Position numbers and translations under genes: made by a program | In this document: piece after piece, positions 20,901 to 27,300 of the stretch | How positions within the stretch are numbered: position 1 is the stretch's first letter | Layout of the letters: every line of letters begins with the position of its first letter | The notes under the pieces: model-generated | The model's database searches: none | What the model saw: the letters and a program-made list of their open reading frames with translations, nothing else | What the model was told of the DNA's origin: nothing | From: UBA4246 sp045113695 | GTDB taxonomy: Bacteria; Bacillota; Clostridia; Christensenellales; Aristaeellaceae | Assembly (NCBI GenBank): GCA_045113695.1 | Contig: JBGUJG010000050.1 | Location: forward strand, 1-64,000 | Length of the DNA stretch: 64,000 nt | Direction of reading: 5' to 3'

Positions 20901-23900
20901 ACAGCGGCCGTCACCGCCAACGGCAGCCAGACGGAAGTGGGCAGCAGTGAAAATGGTTATACCATTGTCTGGGGAACAGCCAAGTCAGCGAATTATTCCG
21001 TCACCGAGGAACTGGGCACGCTGGAAGTAACAAAGAACAATGCTGAAATTACCCTGACGGCTGCTTCTGCCAGCAAGGAGTATGATGGCAATGCTCTGAC
21101 AGACAGTTCGGTAACCGCTGACGGTTTGCCGGCAGGTTTTACGGTGGAGGCCACAGCCAGCGGGAGCCAGACAGATGCCGGCGAAAGTGCCAATGTGGTC
21201 AATGACGGTTATGTCATCAAAAATGCTTCAGGAGAAGATAAGACAGCAAACTTCACGAATATCAGGAAAGTTGACGGGAAACTGACTGTCACGAAAGCAA
21301 CTGTGACGGTGACCACGAATACTGCTTCAAAGACCTATGACGGCACGGCGCTTTTCGGTTCCGATGCGTCTGTCTCCGGCCTGGTGTCCGGAGAGACCGT
21401 CACGGTTAACGCCACAGGAAGCCGGACGGACGCTGGTACATCCGATAACACCTATGCTATCATCTGGGACAACGCCAAAGAGAGCAATTATACTGTTCAT
21501 GAGGAACTCGGCAAGCTGACTGTCGAGAAACGACAATTCAGCGCCTCTTCGTTCTTTACCGATGATATCTCCGGTGAACCGTGCAGAGAGGCAGTGTACA
21601 ATGGAAAGGAGTATTACGTCAATATCGGTGTTTCTGCCCCGCTGGCCGGCTACTCTGTTGATCATTCTCCGCTTTATCAGCATGAAATGGATCTGACGGT
21701 TACCTGGTGGATTTGGGGGGATTCATGTACCTTCCATGCGACGGGCAGCGCCAGGGATGCGGGAGAACATTCAACGACATGTGTGGTAGAGTTCAGCTCA
21801 GGCAATCCGGATAACTATGAGATTGAGATCACATGTGACAAACTGAAGATTACCCCGGCTCCGATCACCGTCACAGCACGGTCTTATGAAAAGAAATATG
21901 ACGGCAGCCCTCTGCCGGAAGAAACAGATCCTCCGGTGATCAGCGGGTCCTTCTATGGCGATGATTATCTCTACGCCGAACATACGGGAGAAACGATTAC
22001 CGATGTTGGCACAGAGCCCAGAGGATGTACTTACTCCTTTGGCGGAGATACCAACCCGGACAACTACAGCGTCAGCGTGGAGCAGGGTTCACTGACCGTC
22101 ACGAAACGGAACCTGATCGTCAGATCGTCGGATGCTCAAAAGCCTTATGACGGCGAACCGCTGACCATGCACGAATACTCGATTGAGGGCGACGGGCTGG
22201 CTCCGGACGAAACCATCACAGTGGATTTCACGGGCAGTCAGACGGAACCGGATTCAAGTCCGAACACCTTTACAGTCATCTGGGATACAGCCAAAGAGGG
22301 AAACTATGACCTCGTACCTGTATACGGCACACTGACAGTAACTGAAGCGGAAGAATCGGGGCTCTCCGGGATGTTCTCTCTCGGTACAAGAGACGCAAAC
22401 AAAGCAGACGTGAGCGAAACCGATCCGACTGCCGGAATAACCGATGAAACCGGAGAAATGGGAGAACCGCCGGAAACGGATCCTTCAGCGGATCCGCCGG
22501 ATGAAACAGGAGACCAGGCGACAGCGGATCAGCAGGCTCCTCCCGGCAGCGGTCTTTCCGATGGAAGCGGCGCTGATGGTTCGGAGCCGGATCCTCAGAA
22601 GGCTGAGCCCGCCGATGCCGATGGGGCATCCGGACCGGATGCTGCTGAATCTCAGTCCGGTGAAGCCGCTGATACCGAAGAGACAGCTGTGCCGGATTCT
22701 GCCGCTGACCCGTCCGGGACAGAACAGACCGATTCCGCCCGCCAACTGACTTCCAGGTTTACGTTTTCGGCAATGCCCTCCGGCGGCCAGGCAGAAAACA
22801 GCCTCCGTGACAATGCGGCCGATGACGGTGATGCCGCCGAAGATACCGCCGGAGCGGAAGTGACGGACGAGGCTGCGGGTGACGCTGCCTGGGATGACTC
22901 ATGGACGGCAGAACCGCTGTATCTCGAGATTGACCTGGGCGGGATGACCATGGAGTACGGCAGAGCCCGGGACAGCGCTCTGAAACCGAAGCTGACTTAT
23001 ATGAGCGGCGATTACGCGGGGCTGACCGTTGATCCTGAGATGGAAGCGCCCGTTCCGGGCGGCTGCGAGGCGGTCTTCAGACTGCTGACGGGTGACACCC
23101 TCACGCTGACTGTCAGCGGCTTTACGTCCTTTGATTCGGGCGTCTATCCGCTGGCCGGCAGCTGCAGATTCTCGGGCGGCGCGGCCTGGAACACAGTCGT
23201 AGACTATACCAATGACACAGTGACAGTCACCCCCTCCCAGCTGACCGTTGCCTCTTTGAGCGCTGAAAAGGATTATGACGGCGAGCCCCTGGTCATGCAC
23301 GAAAGCTACATTGACGGCCTGGCATATGGGGAAACCATCATGGTGAATTACACCGGCAGCCAGACAGAACCCGGCTCAAGTGAGAACACGTTCTATGTCA
23401 GCTGGGGGACCGCAAGGGAAACAAACTATCTGCTGAACACGATATACGGCACGCTGACCGTCAACGATCCGGTGATGTCCGGAGTTCCGAAACCGGCGGA
23501 CACCGCACCCGAACCGACGGCTGCCCCGGCCGGAGATGAGGGCGGTGACGGCGAACCTGAAGCGACACCCACTCCGTCCGGAGATGAAGGCGCAGACGGC
23601 GATCCTGAACCGACACCCACCCCGCCCGGGGAAGGGGAAGAAGGAAGCGGAGAAACTGATCCGGCCGCCGATTCGCCTGGAGAAGGAGAAGACGAAGGAG
23701 GCGAGCCTGATCCTGACGCGAATCCGCCCGGAGATCCTCCGGCGTCAGACGGCGGGGAGGAAGGCGGCACGGAACCCGACCCCGCCGCGGACCCGCCGGA
23801 AGAAAGCGGCGGAACGGAAGAAAGCACGGAGCCAGGCCCGCCCGCTGATCCACCGGAGGAAAGCGGCTGGCATGACAGCGCGGAACCGGATCTTCTGCCG

Positions 23901-24077
23901 TCCGATCCTGAGGAAAGCGGCGGCGGAGCCGAAGAAAGCAGCCTGCCCGAACCTTCCTCTGATCCTCCGGATGCCGGCGGCTTTTCCGAACCGGACCCGG
24001 TGATACCGGACAGTGAACCGTCCGGCGGCCATGAACCGCAGGAAACCGTTTCAGATCCGCCGGGAACCGGAGAATAG
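8913..24077 (+). CDS. Giant exported FecR-domain / YDG-repeat protein
   Basis: About 5,054 residues. An N-terminal signal sequence runs into LVLAGCLPVRA: Cys23 sits in a lipobox-like LAGC, while VRA offers a type I cleavage site. Residues about 33-165 form a FecR-type beta domain. From about residue 270 to 4790 there are 37 YDG motifs by my hand count, in modules of two alternating kinds, plus irregular beta modules. An acidic Pro/Asp/Glu-rich linker (about 4480-4660) and a tail (about 4850-5054) follow. No LPxTG signal is present. YDG/MBG-like modules are known as stalk domains of bacterial surface proteins, so a long adhesive or scaffold fibre is inferred. ATG 8913 follows AAGGAGGGG; the upstream in-frame codons overlap the promoter. 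Confidence 0.85.
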   Translation: MKENRTAARFLILLLMVLVLAGCLPVRAESYDAGTMRLLRYEGEVEILDKDGQPRFVLENVRFASGETMQTGSGSMASVSLDSAKIVTLGADTRVSFSQESSHLLLRLLEGTIFLDVQEKLDENESLDIQTSTMTIGIRGTMVCVSHSEDEQASRSQIMLLEGKTDLDYLDASGSHRLLPLSAGQKADVLQSGGDGGGATPAVSQLSAGDIPVLVRRIISEDPAVRQRVLEGSEEAAAIFSPAQEAPVPETVNPYPDQGDWTWNETVTLVAQSASKLYDGEALTRSSNVLVYGLPGDFTIDVSARGSQTDAGSSENMVSDCVIRNAMGEDVTGHFKSIRKISGQLVVNPIPVSVWTGSAEKYYDGEPLTNPEAGVKVLDHPVSEQPDWGNTSVVSQTSLGSEAMIAVSGSTWVHAVNPITKESQDIELLAGQRLTVCLKNEQTQDSIYYQIDTLKVEDLPEEILILYANNPGLLSKACEETGWDPALLADRINALEIPEESAETKNGLVIQSGVEDRLLTDSASVRIDIDSAITNYSTRALTEKEAHFTPVVLNANITVTATGSQTEVGSSENGYTISWGGANENNYIVTREELGTLTVLPRPIDGLVVITAASDSKTYDGIPLRNGGYTVEGLPAGYRLAAAVSGSRTDAGTAENLITDYHIYGPSGEDATDQFINVFTDSGELAVNSAPLWITTGSAEKVYDGGALENAEASIAGLVNGETAAISATGFLTGRTGTADNTYEITWGTAKKSNYYIASEKLGTLTIEPLGMSIDFGGAAAVYNGSTYLPDPVLTYTNGPHAGETLAGIRMRAADALFRFILFTQDTLDVSVTGMGTDAGTYSLSGSVSSPDENLFCMMPSFSGMTLTISPREMTVETPSASKPYDGTALTAGPAKVTGLVSGETAAVTATGSRTAVGESENTYAIAWGSAKESNYTVSEALGTLQVTANAGPVTLTAVSAEKVYDGTPLTAEGVTAEGLPAGFTVTAAVSGSRTDAGSSENRIISYTILDSEGSDVTGNFTGITAVSGTLKVTPAELTVTTGSASKAYDGTALTNAEVSVTGLTGADQARVTVTATGSQTGLGESENTYSIDWGGADKDNYTIIESLGKLTVEGYATPVVFTALSAEKTYDGKPLTAGVTAEGLPAGFTFAASAEGSQTAVGTCANRVASYQIFNEAAEDVTVTFINVTVSDGTLTVKKAALTIGTPDAEKPYDGTDLTAAGVTVTGLAESEEISVTVSGRQRAVGSSENSFTVNWGSVDSANYTVAETPGTLTVTQNDTPVTLTAQSVSMTYDGEAKAGFGGVTVEGLPPAVGIMAEAQWSAKDAGEYPLNVSYYLTDDELGGIPNDYFTNITTVSGTLTVLPAALTVTTGSAEKKYDGTALTNAEASVTGLAGPDKDQVTVTADGSRTAVGESENTYTISWGTAKESNYTVTKALGTLKVTANDGAVTLTAASAEKVYDGTPLTADGVDAEGLPAGFTVTASVSGSQTDAGTCKNEIVSYRILDGNGGDVTANFSNVTTADGTLTVNRVRLNLSFTGGGTHVYDGSEHAFNVVAESPDMDDVDSAIRTVSDSPLTFAWVVRTSCGKLRLGGFPLGGRTDAGTYELNCTYTFMEGNADNFLVTVTPDTAVITPAPLTVSTGSAAKVYDGAALTAPASVTGLIGADASRVHVTATGAITDAGTAENTYTIDWGSANAGNYEITEEIGTLTVEKRSFHFTTYTQNAAGTKNYYAAVPYCGENYQLGAGYSFSAAQTNYDDFTLEYSKNDPGSADMKITWTWGDSFTFHAAGGSGKDAGLYPVYGGVEFHSGNSANYDVDYSCYPLEITPAELTVTTGSASRAYDGTALTNAEVSVAGLAEPDKDLVTVTASGSQTEVGESDNTYTIAWGTVKESNYTVSKSLGKLTVTANDGMVTLTAASAEKVYDGTALTADGATAEGLPSGFTVTAAVSGSQTDAGSCESTITSYTILDGANQDVTGNYTNVATVTGTLTVTPAVLTVTTGSASKVYDGTALTNAEAFITGLVGGETAAVTATGSITTAGTAENTYAIEWGTAKAGNYTLAESLGTLEVTPNDTLITITSGDGYMRYKPYDCIVKNSDYTVEGLPAGFTLTAEITGEQSWAVGSSPNTIASYTITKGSEDVTSCFSNVQKAEGTLTVGKAIVTIWSDDSEKTYSGTPLTGGTIHWTGIYGMDNAQNGITITHDIWLTDAGSAEDKFSVYWNYPELESLYEIEEHPGTLTVKPAQLTVTTGSASKAYDGTALTNAEASVSGLAAGETVTVTATGSQTAVGTGENTYTIEWVTAKAGNYTLTENLGTLTVAPNDTPITFRASSAEKVYDGTALTSGGVTAEGLPAGFTFEAAASGAQTDAGTGDNEVTSYKILKDGSDVTAGFTGITTENGTLKVTPATATVTTGSGSKMYDGAPLTRAEASISGLAGGETAAVTATGSQTDVGTGVNTYSIEWGTAKADNYTLTENLGELQVTVNSTAVTFTAGSASKPYDGTALTLNQVTASGLPSGLSFTASASGSRTDAGTGENTVFSYVILDGTNADVTANFNNITTVPGELTVTPRKVSFDLNGTSRKYNSLPLFPSKVTGEDEDGSVLVPTSENSIGDYYLGLPYKLESVFSLVGSDEITVTSGPEFESGCTDVGSYTIIPQIVFSSGDAANYEFSYINNIFSVTRMNIRVDVLAGEPVEYDGAFHTGDVKVYVEDAELTDRSYYDASKKWRYDSDELSIYVEVEGGRTDAGESDLTCSCSFSTYYNSDPSGNINLTVNDGVRLTVLPKPATVSTGSAEKVYDGTALTAPGTLTGLVASDESKVTWNATGTITDAGTASNTYTINWGDVNPNNYAITENLGTLIVKPAPIKVSTKDISESKTYDGNPSPVNTARPTISGWHEAGIEAVSQPNQITDVGEVPLKYEMNWGSAKESNYEITDELGTLSITPLPVTFDMNCYDMNFNGYPALPDGIEGTYGGGGIVEKANEEFIHDSHGMPVSLTAEFNLIGSDKVRLYTEGQVNVGSFTLEPEPEMLSGKAGNYVFSYTDNTGSVSPLEAQFSLGGGYPVYYDGQFHGGDLRVYCDNEGFFSTDKVNDTQWRVSCYNGDAIDVTITGGGTELGTYTLSCTYAFAPGTPANYDISFWGETLEIKTIDTPVTFTAESLSKTYDGTPLSGGAVTMTDGWLLWDYTWTGTVSGSRTDAGIGENGLEVHIFNENGIDVTGTYTNLTLVKGTLTVEKAPLTVKTSSASKAYDGTPLEGGEATVTGLVNGETITVTTSSLTEVGTAPNDYTIDWGTVNKDNYTITDEIGTLEVTAADTAVTLTAASAEKYYDGTALTSNEITAAGLPGGFTVEGTTSGSQTNAGSTANKIETYKIFNPEHEDVTGSFTEVTLQDGMLTVKPIELTLTPHLANNVVCVWDNLNDYYDLENSLTGEITPAMDLDIHVIEGELMDVRFADISFAVATPRYRDFEPALGEHVIDHLEVEYLWYGNLDNVKITYVPVAYEVVPIEFSVDLAGGTYIGDSLSRTPVVTLLNSEWAGEEFECEFVSYDDALMTESWTAMIHDCVMSLSVQRTAAGGTSWTLQGSASIPDYDDSLIHCTWTNDMLNIIPLQIRADLGGGEYTYGEEVKKDPALTYLNGPHAGETVAFSSETWDGDGTSASYDFVLYNGVTMSLDVSFGVLGDSEWNYVMSPSSNLDGNSGYDIAYVNNTYVVNPAPLTVTTESASKAYDGTALKNEGASVSGLVHGETVTVAATGSQTDVGSSDNTYSIDWGTTEEGHYTLIENLGTLEVTVNDTLAVTLTAASDSRDYDGTALENSGVTASGLPEGFTVTATASGSQTDAGSSKNTVDDGWVIRNAASDDVTAYFTNIIRVDGTLTVRPAKIKVSTKDISESKTYDGKPSPVNTDRPTITGTLYDADIEAVSKSNQITDVGTVPLQYEMNWGSAKESNYEITDELGTLTITQAEAAVTTGSASKPYDGTPLTNTEADIDGLVNDETAAVTANGSQTEVGSSENGYTIVWGTAKSANYSVTEELGTLEVTKNNAEITLTAASASKEYDGNALTDSSVTADGLPAGFTVEATASGSQTDAGESANVVNDGYVIKNASGEDKTANFTNIRKVDGKLTVTKATVTVTTNTASKTYDGTALFGSDASVSGLVSGETVTVNATGSRTDAGTSDNTYAIIWDNAKESNYTVHEELGKLTVEKRQFSASSFFTDDISGEPCREAVYNGKEYYVNIGVSAPLAGYSVDHSPLYQHEMDLTVTWWIWGDSCTFHATGSARDAGEHSTTCVVEFSSGNPDNYEIEITCDKLKITPAPITVTARSYEKKYDGSPLPEETDPPVISGSFYGDDYLYAEHTGETITDVGTEPRGCTYSFGGDTNPDNYSVSVEQGSLTVTKRNLIVRSSDAQKPYDGEPLTMHEYSIEGDGLAPDETITVDFTGSQTEPDSSPNTFTVIWDTAKEGNYDLVPVYGTLTVTEAEESGLSGMFSLGTRDANKADVSETDPTAGITDETGEMGEPPETDPSADPPDETGDQATADQQAPPGSGLSDGSGADGSEPDPQKAEPADADGASGPDAAESQSGEAADTEETAVPDSAADPSGTEQTDSARQLTSRFTFSAMPSGGQAENSLRDNAADDGDAAEDTAGAEVTDEAAGDAAWDDSWTAEPLYLEIDLGGMTMEYGRARDSALKPKLTYMSGDYAGLTVDPEMEAPVPGGCEAVFRLLTGDTLTLTVSGFTSFDSGVYPLAGSCRFSGGAAWNTVVDYTNDTVTVTPSQLTVASLSAEKDYDGEPLVMHESYIDGLAYGETIMVNYTGSQTEPGSSENTFYVSWGTARETNYLLNTIYGTLTVNDPVMSGVPKPADTAPEPTAAPAGDEGGDGEPEATPTPSGDEGADGDPEPTPTPPGEGEEGSGETDPAADSPGEGEDEGGEPDPDANPPGDPPASDGGEEGGTEPDPAADPPEESGGTEESTEPGPPADPPEESGWHDSAEPDLLPSDPEESGGGAEESSLPEPSSDPPDAGGFSEPDPVIPDSEPSGGHEPQETVSDPPGTGE
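9720..23460 (+). repeat. Tandem YDG-type coding repeats
   Basis: Modules of about 75-95 codons. Type A: TTGSASKAYDGTALTNAEAS ... GSQTxVGxSENTYxIxWGTAK ... NYTLTENLGTLTVT. Type B: TLTAASAEKVYDGTALTADG ... GLPAGFTVTA ... GSQTDAGSSEN ... SYTILD ... DVTANFTN. A and B often alternate as a two-module unit. Divergent modules carry YNG or YSG in place of YDG (for example near 11270, 15430 and 21600). A 41-base stretch is identical at 17520-17560 and 20568-20608. Confidence 0.9.
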
Positions 24078-24121
24078 TGAAAAGCGGTACCGCTCTCCCA
24101 TGAATACCGGCGAATCATCAG

Positions 24122-24148
24122 CCGCCGGGACCGTGACGGTCCCGGCGG
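24122..24148 (+). terminator. Strong hairpin after the giant gene
   Basis: CCGCCGGGACCG and CGGTCCCGGCGG form a perfect 12-bp stem with a TGA loop, 45 bases after the stop codon. No T run follows, so it may be a weak terminator or an mRNA 3'-end stabiliser. Confidence 0.5.
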
Positions 24149-24217
24149 AGTCCCTGAGCGGTGCGGAGCTGTGTCATTCTGTATACAGCATAACCATGTG
24201 TCTCATTCGAGGTGCTT

Positions 24218-25063
24218 ATGGGCAACTCCCTCCAACGGCGTTCATCGGTCCTGTTTGTGTTTCTGGCCTCCGTGTGCTTCAGCACCGGCGGCCTGTTTAT
24301 CAAGCTGATCCCCTGGTCCGCCCTGGCCATCAACGGGGCGCGGAACCTAATCGGCTCCGCGGTCATCGGCGTTTACCTGCTGGTCACCCGCCACCGGATC
24401 GTCCTGAGCCCCCGCGTGTTTGTGGGGGCCCTGTCCCTGATCGGCGTGACCACCCTGTTCGTCGTGGCGAACAAGCTGACGACGGCCGCCAACGCGATCG
24501 TGCTTCAGTTTACCGCCCCGGTCTTCGTGATCCTGCTGATGGCCCTCATCTACCGGCAGAAACCGGGCCGGGCGGACCTGATCACCTGCTTCCTGGTATT
24601 GCTCGGCGTGGTGATCTTCTTTATCGACGGGCTGCAGGCAGGCAATCTGCTCGGCAATCTGGCGGCGGTCCTGTCAGGCGTCTGCTATGCGGGCGTGTTC
24701 ATGATGAACACAGGGAAGAGGACGGACGCCATTTCCTCCTGCTTCCTGGGCCAGCTGGCGGCCGGCCTGATCCTGACGCCGCTGTGCCTGAGGGAAACGG
24801 ACTTTTCCCTGCCGACGATGGCAGCGGTCCTGGCTTTGGGCATCGTCCAGGTCGGCGGCGCGTACATCCTGTTTTCCATCGGCATACGGAACACCCCGCC
24901 GGTGACCGCCAGCCTGATCTCAGGGATGGAGCCGATCCTGAACCCGCTGCTGGTGGCGGCTTTTTACGGGGAGCGGGTGACCGTTCTTTCGGTCATCGGC
25001 TCGGTGATCGTCGTGTGTTCGATCATGGCTTACAATATCCGGGCGGCGAAAAAGGGGCGGTAA
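24218..25063 (+). CDS. EamA/DMT-family transporter
   Basis: 281 residues, almost entirely hydrophobic, with about ten membrane spans in two related halves, as in drug/metabolite transporters of the EamA family. The first half has ASVCFSTGGLFIKLIPWSAL and the second VQVGGAYILFSIGIRNTPPV with the family's GMEPILNPLLVA near residue 240. Members export or import small metabolites, amino acids or drugs; the substrate cannot be read from the sequence. I choose ATG 24218, which has GAGG five bases upstream, over the GTG at 24212. It is monocistronic as far as can be seen, with neighbours of unrelated function. Confidence 0.9.
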   Translation: MGNSLQRRSSVLFVFLASVCFSTGGLFIKLIPWSALAINGARNLIGSAVIGVYLLVTRHRIVLSPRVFVGALSLIGVTTLFVVANKLTTAANAIVLQFTAPVFVILLMALIYRQKPGRADLITCFLVLLGVVIFFIDGLQAGNLLGNLAAVLSGVCYAGVFMMNTGKRTDAISSCFLGQLAAGLILTPLCLRETDFSLPTMAAVLALGIVQVGGAYILFSIGIRNTPPVTASLISGMEPILNPLLVAAFYGERVTVLSVIGSVIVVCSIMAYNIRAAKKGR

Positions 25064-25206
25064 ACAGCGGCGGCGGTGCGGTCTGGCAGAACGTTTTTGG
25101 CCACGTAAAAAACCAAAGCGGCCATTTCTCGCTCTGCCGGAAACAATCCGGGGCTTTCATGTTTTTTTCGGAGGATCCATTCAAGCGAAAAGGAGCGGAA
25201 CAGTTA

Positions 25207-26817
25207 TTGAAACGTATTTATGCTCTTGCTGTTTTTCTTGTCGTTTTCCTGTCGGCTGCCCTGACGGCCGGGGGATCTGCGGAGAAGGACGAAGCTCTTT
25301 ATCCCATCTGTGAGGACGGGCTCTGGGGGTACATGAACCGCCGGGGGGAGACGGTGATCACGCCCAGGTGGTGGATGGCTTATCCGTTCCGGAATGGTCT
25401 TGCCCAGGTGAGACTGACGGAAGATGGCAAAACAAAAGCATTGATTAATCACAAAGGAGAATATGTTTCTGGTCCCGGAGAGCTGTTTTTTGATGAATAT
25501 GACTATGCTGTCAGAGTTGCGGCTTATGGCGGCGGCGAGGGTTATATTGACCGGGGCAGCGGTTTTTACCTGCCGCCGGACCCGGATATCGGGATGGTCA
25601 TCTTATGGGATGATGACGGGACGGGCCCGATTGCCGCACAAAACCGGAGCGGCCTGACCGGCTATCTGGACCGCGCCTCGGGAGAGCCCGTCATCCCGTT
25701 CAGGTTTACGGGTGAGGCAGACGACATCTCCTTTCATGACGGGTTTGCTCTGGCAGCGGATGAAATCCGGATTGAAGACGCGGCAGGCCACCTGATGGCG
25801 CTCGGCACACACAGGATCCTGATCGATCCGGACGGCAGGGAAATCACGTTTGCGAATGGGATTACGCCCATATCTGCCGTGCATGACGGAATTTTCGTAT
25901 TTTCGGCGGAGGTTCCGGCGCCTCAGGGCGAACTGGACGGCGTCAGTGAAGAGGAAGAAGAGGAATACGACCCGGAGGACGATTCCTGGGACGGCAGTCT
26001 GGCTTTGGGAAACGGTGAAAGAATCGTTTTCCCCCTGTACAGCGTAAACCGCCTGACCGGAGAGAGGGAGGAACTGCCGGATGGCGATGCTTTCCTGTAC
26101 GGGGAAGACGGCATGACCGTCGGATACGGGATCGCGAAAACCGACGGTACGATCCTGTACGGGCCTGATCCCGCACTCTGGAAAATCTGGGAACCTGACG
26201 GAGACGGCATGCTGTGCATCGTCTCTGAGGAAGGGCTGCTCGGTCATATGGACCAAAGCGGCCGTGTCATTGTCGAACCCAAATACCGGATTGATACAGG
26301 AGGTCCGGAGCCGTGTTATACGTTCTCCAACGGTTATGCCGTCATCGATGATATCGGGGACAGATGGCCGGATACAGAGCGCTGGATCATTCTGGACACG
26401 GCCGGAAACGAGGTGTTTTCTTCTCCGTATGAGCTGGAGGATGGGAGTCAGCTGTGGCTGGATGACGCGGTCATGGAAGGCGGCCTGCTCTGGTACGGTG
26501 TGGATGATCTGTACGGCCTGATGCGGGTCCGGGACGGCCGGGCGGAAACCCTGACGGAACCGGTTTTTGAAGACTATCTGGGCTGGATGATCAACGCCGC
26601 CAGCAGGCAGGATGCGGTCGGCTTTTCCGAAGGGCTTCACCCGGTCAGGCGAAACGGTTTGTACGGGTATATCGATGAAAGCGGGGCAATGGTCATTCCG
26701 CCGCGATTCCAGGCCGCTGACAGGTTCCGGGACGGCCTGGCCATGGTGCTCCATGAAGGGAAATACGCCTATATCGATCATGACGGGGTCATCGTATGGA
26801 AAGAGAAACAGCGCTGA
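25207..26817 (+). CDS. Secreted WG-repeat protein
   Basis: About 536 residues, with a signal peptide (MKRIYALAVFLVVFLSAALT) and then repeated WG-type beta modules: GLWGYMNRRGETVITPRWW, GLLGHMDQSGRVIVEPKY, GLYGYIDESGAMVIPPRF and more divergent copies. WG repeats occur in bacterial surface or periplasmic proteins of unknown binding role. An acidic insert (EEEEEYDPEDD) lies near residue 257. The best start is TTG 25207, placed 11 bases after AAGGAG and at the first residue of the signal peptide; ATG 25159 would add 16 polar residues ahead of it and has a poor ribosome site. It overlaps the next small gene by 22 bases. Confidence 0.82.
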   Translation: MKRIYALAVFLVVFLSAALTAGGSAEKDEALYPICEDGLWGYMNRRGETVITPRWWMAYPFRNGLAQVRLTEDGKTKALINHKGEYVSGPGELFFDEYDYAVRVAAYGGGEGYIDRGSGFYLPPDPDIGMVILWDDDGTGPIAAQNRSGLTGYLDRASGEPVIPFRFTGEADDISFHDGFALAADEIRIEDAAGHLMALGTHRILIDPDGREITFANGITPISAVHDGIFVFSAEVPAPQGELDGVSEEEEEEYDPEDDSWDGSLALGNGERIVFPLYSVNRLTGEREELPDGDAFLYGEDGMTVGYGIAKTDGTILYGPDPALWKIWEPDGDGMLCIVSEEGLLGHMDQSGRVIVEPKYRIDTGGPEPCYTFSNGYAVIDDIGDRWPDTERWIILDTAGNEVFSSPYELEDGSQLWLDDAVMEGGLLWYGVDDLYGLMRVRDGRAETLTEPVFEDYLGWMINAASRQDAVGFSEGLHPVRRNGLYGYIDESGAMVIPPRFQAADRFRDGLAMVLHEGKYAYIDHDGVIVWKEKQR

Positions 26818-27248
26818 AAAAACGCTTGATTCCAGTATGGGCCGTCTGTCTGATCGCCGCGGTGACGGCGGCCCTGATGATGGCCGTATTCAGAACCCCG
26901 GCTGAAAAAGCCGTTCTGCAGAGCATCCTTCCCGGTCAGTGGGAACTCCATGCCGGTGGCGGACCAGAGGGCTTCGTTTTTATGAGGAATGGGCAGGCCA
27001 AAAAACTGCCAAACGATGTTACTATACCTTGGTGCCTGGCATATGCGGACGAGAAACAACATCAGGATATCTGGACTCATCCCCGGCTTGTGCTGATCCT
27101 GGGGGATACTGTATACGGGATTCAACTGGGGTTGGAAGGATGGCTGGTCAACGATGGGACAAAGCATACCGGTATTCCGTGGTCGTTTTCTCTTTCCATT
27201 GGGGAGGGTGGAGGCGAATATCTGCGCGTTTCCCCAGCGGAATCATAG
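26796..27248 (+). CDS. Small membrane-anchored protein of unknown function
   Basis: 150 residues. The N-terminus has a short basic stretch and a single hydrophobic span (LIPVWAVCLIAAVTAALMMAVF, residues about 11-32, quoted in part), followed by an exposed C-terminal domain with no recognised family. The start lies inside the 3' end of the WG-repeat gene, so the two are probably made together. The domain has a beta-rich look (PGQWELHAGG, GDTVYGIQLGLEGWL). A companion or anchor for the WG protein is possible but not shown. Confidence 0.6.
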   Translation: MERETALKKRLIPVWAVCLIAAVTAALMMAVFRTPAEKAVLQSILPGQWELHAGGGPEGFVFMRNGQAKKLPNDVTIPWCLAYADEKQHQDIWTHPRLVLILGDTVYGIQLGLEGWLVNDGTKHTGIPWSFSLSIGEGGGEYLRVSPAES

Positions 27249-27300
27249 AAGATCGGACCGCTGTTTACCAACGATTTATACAAAACAGGAGTGACATGGT

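Noticed and set aside
9720..23460. CRISPR array
   Set aside because: The regular repeats are in-frame protein modules of 75-95 codons with diverged DNA, not short identical repeats with spacers.
8913..24077. Sortase (LPxTG) anchoring of the giant protein
   Set aside because: No LPxTG, hydrophobic span or basic tail is present at the C-terminus, which ends in acidic Pro/Gly/Glu-rich sequence.
24013..25206. Long N-terminal extension of the WG-repeat gene
   Set aside because: The upstream part overlaps the EamA gene in another frame and has no homology; the signal peptide starts at 25207.
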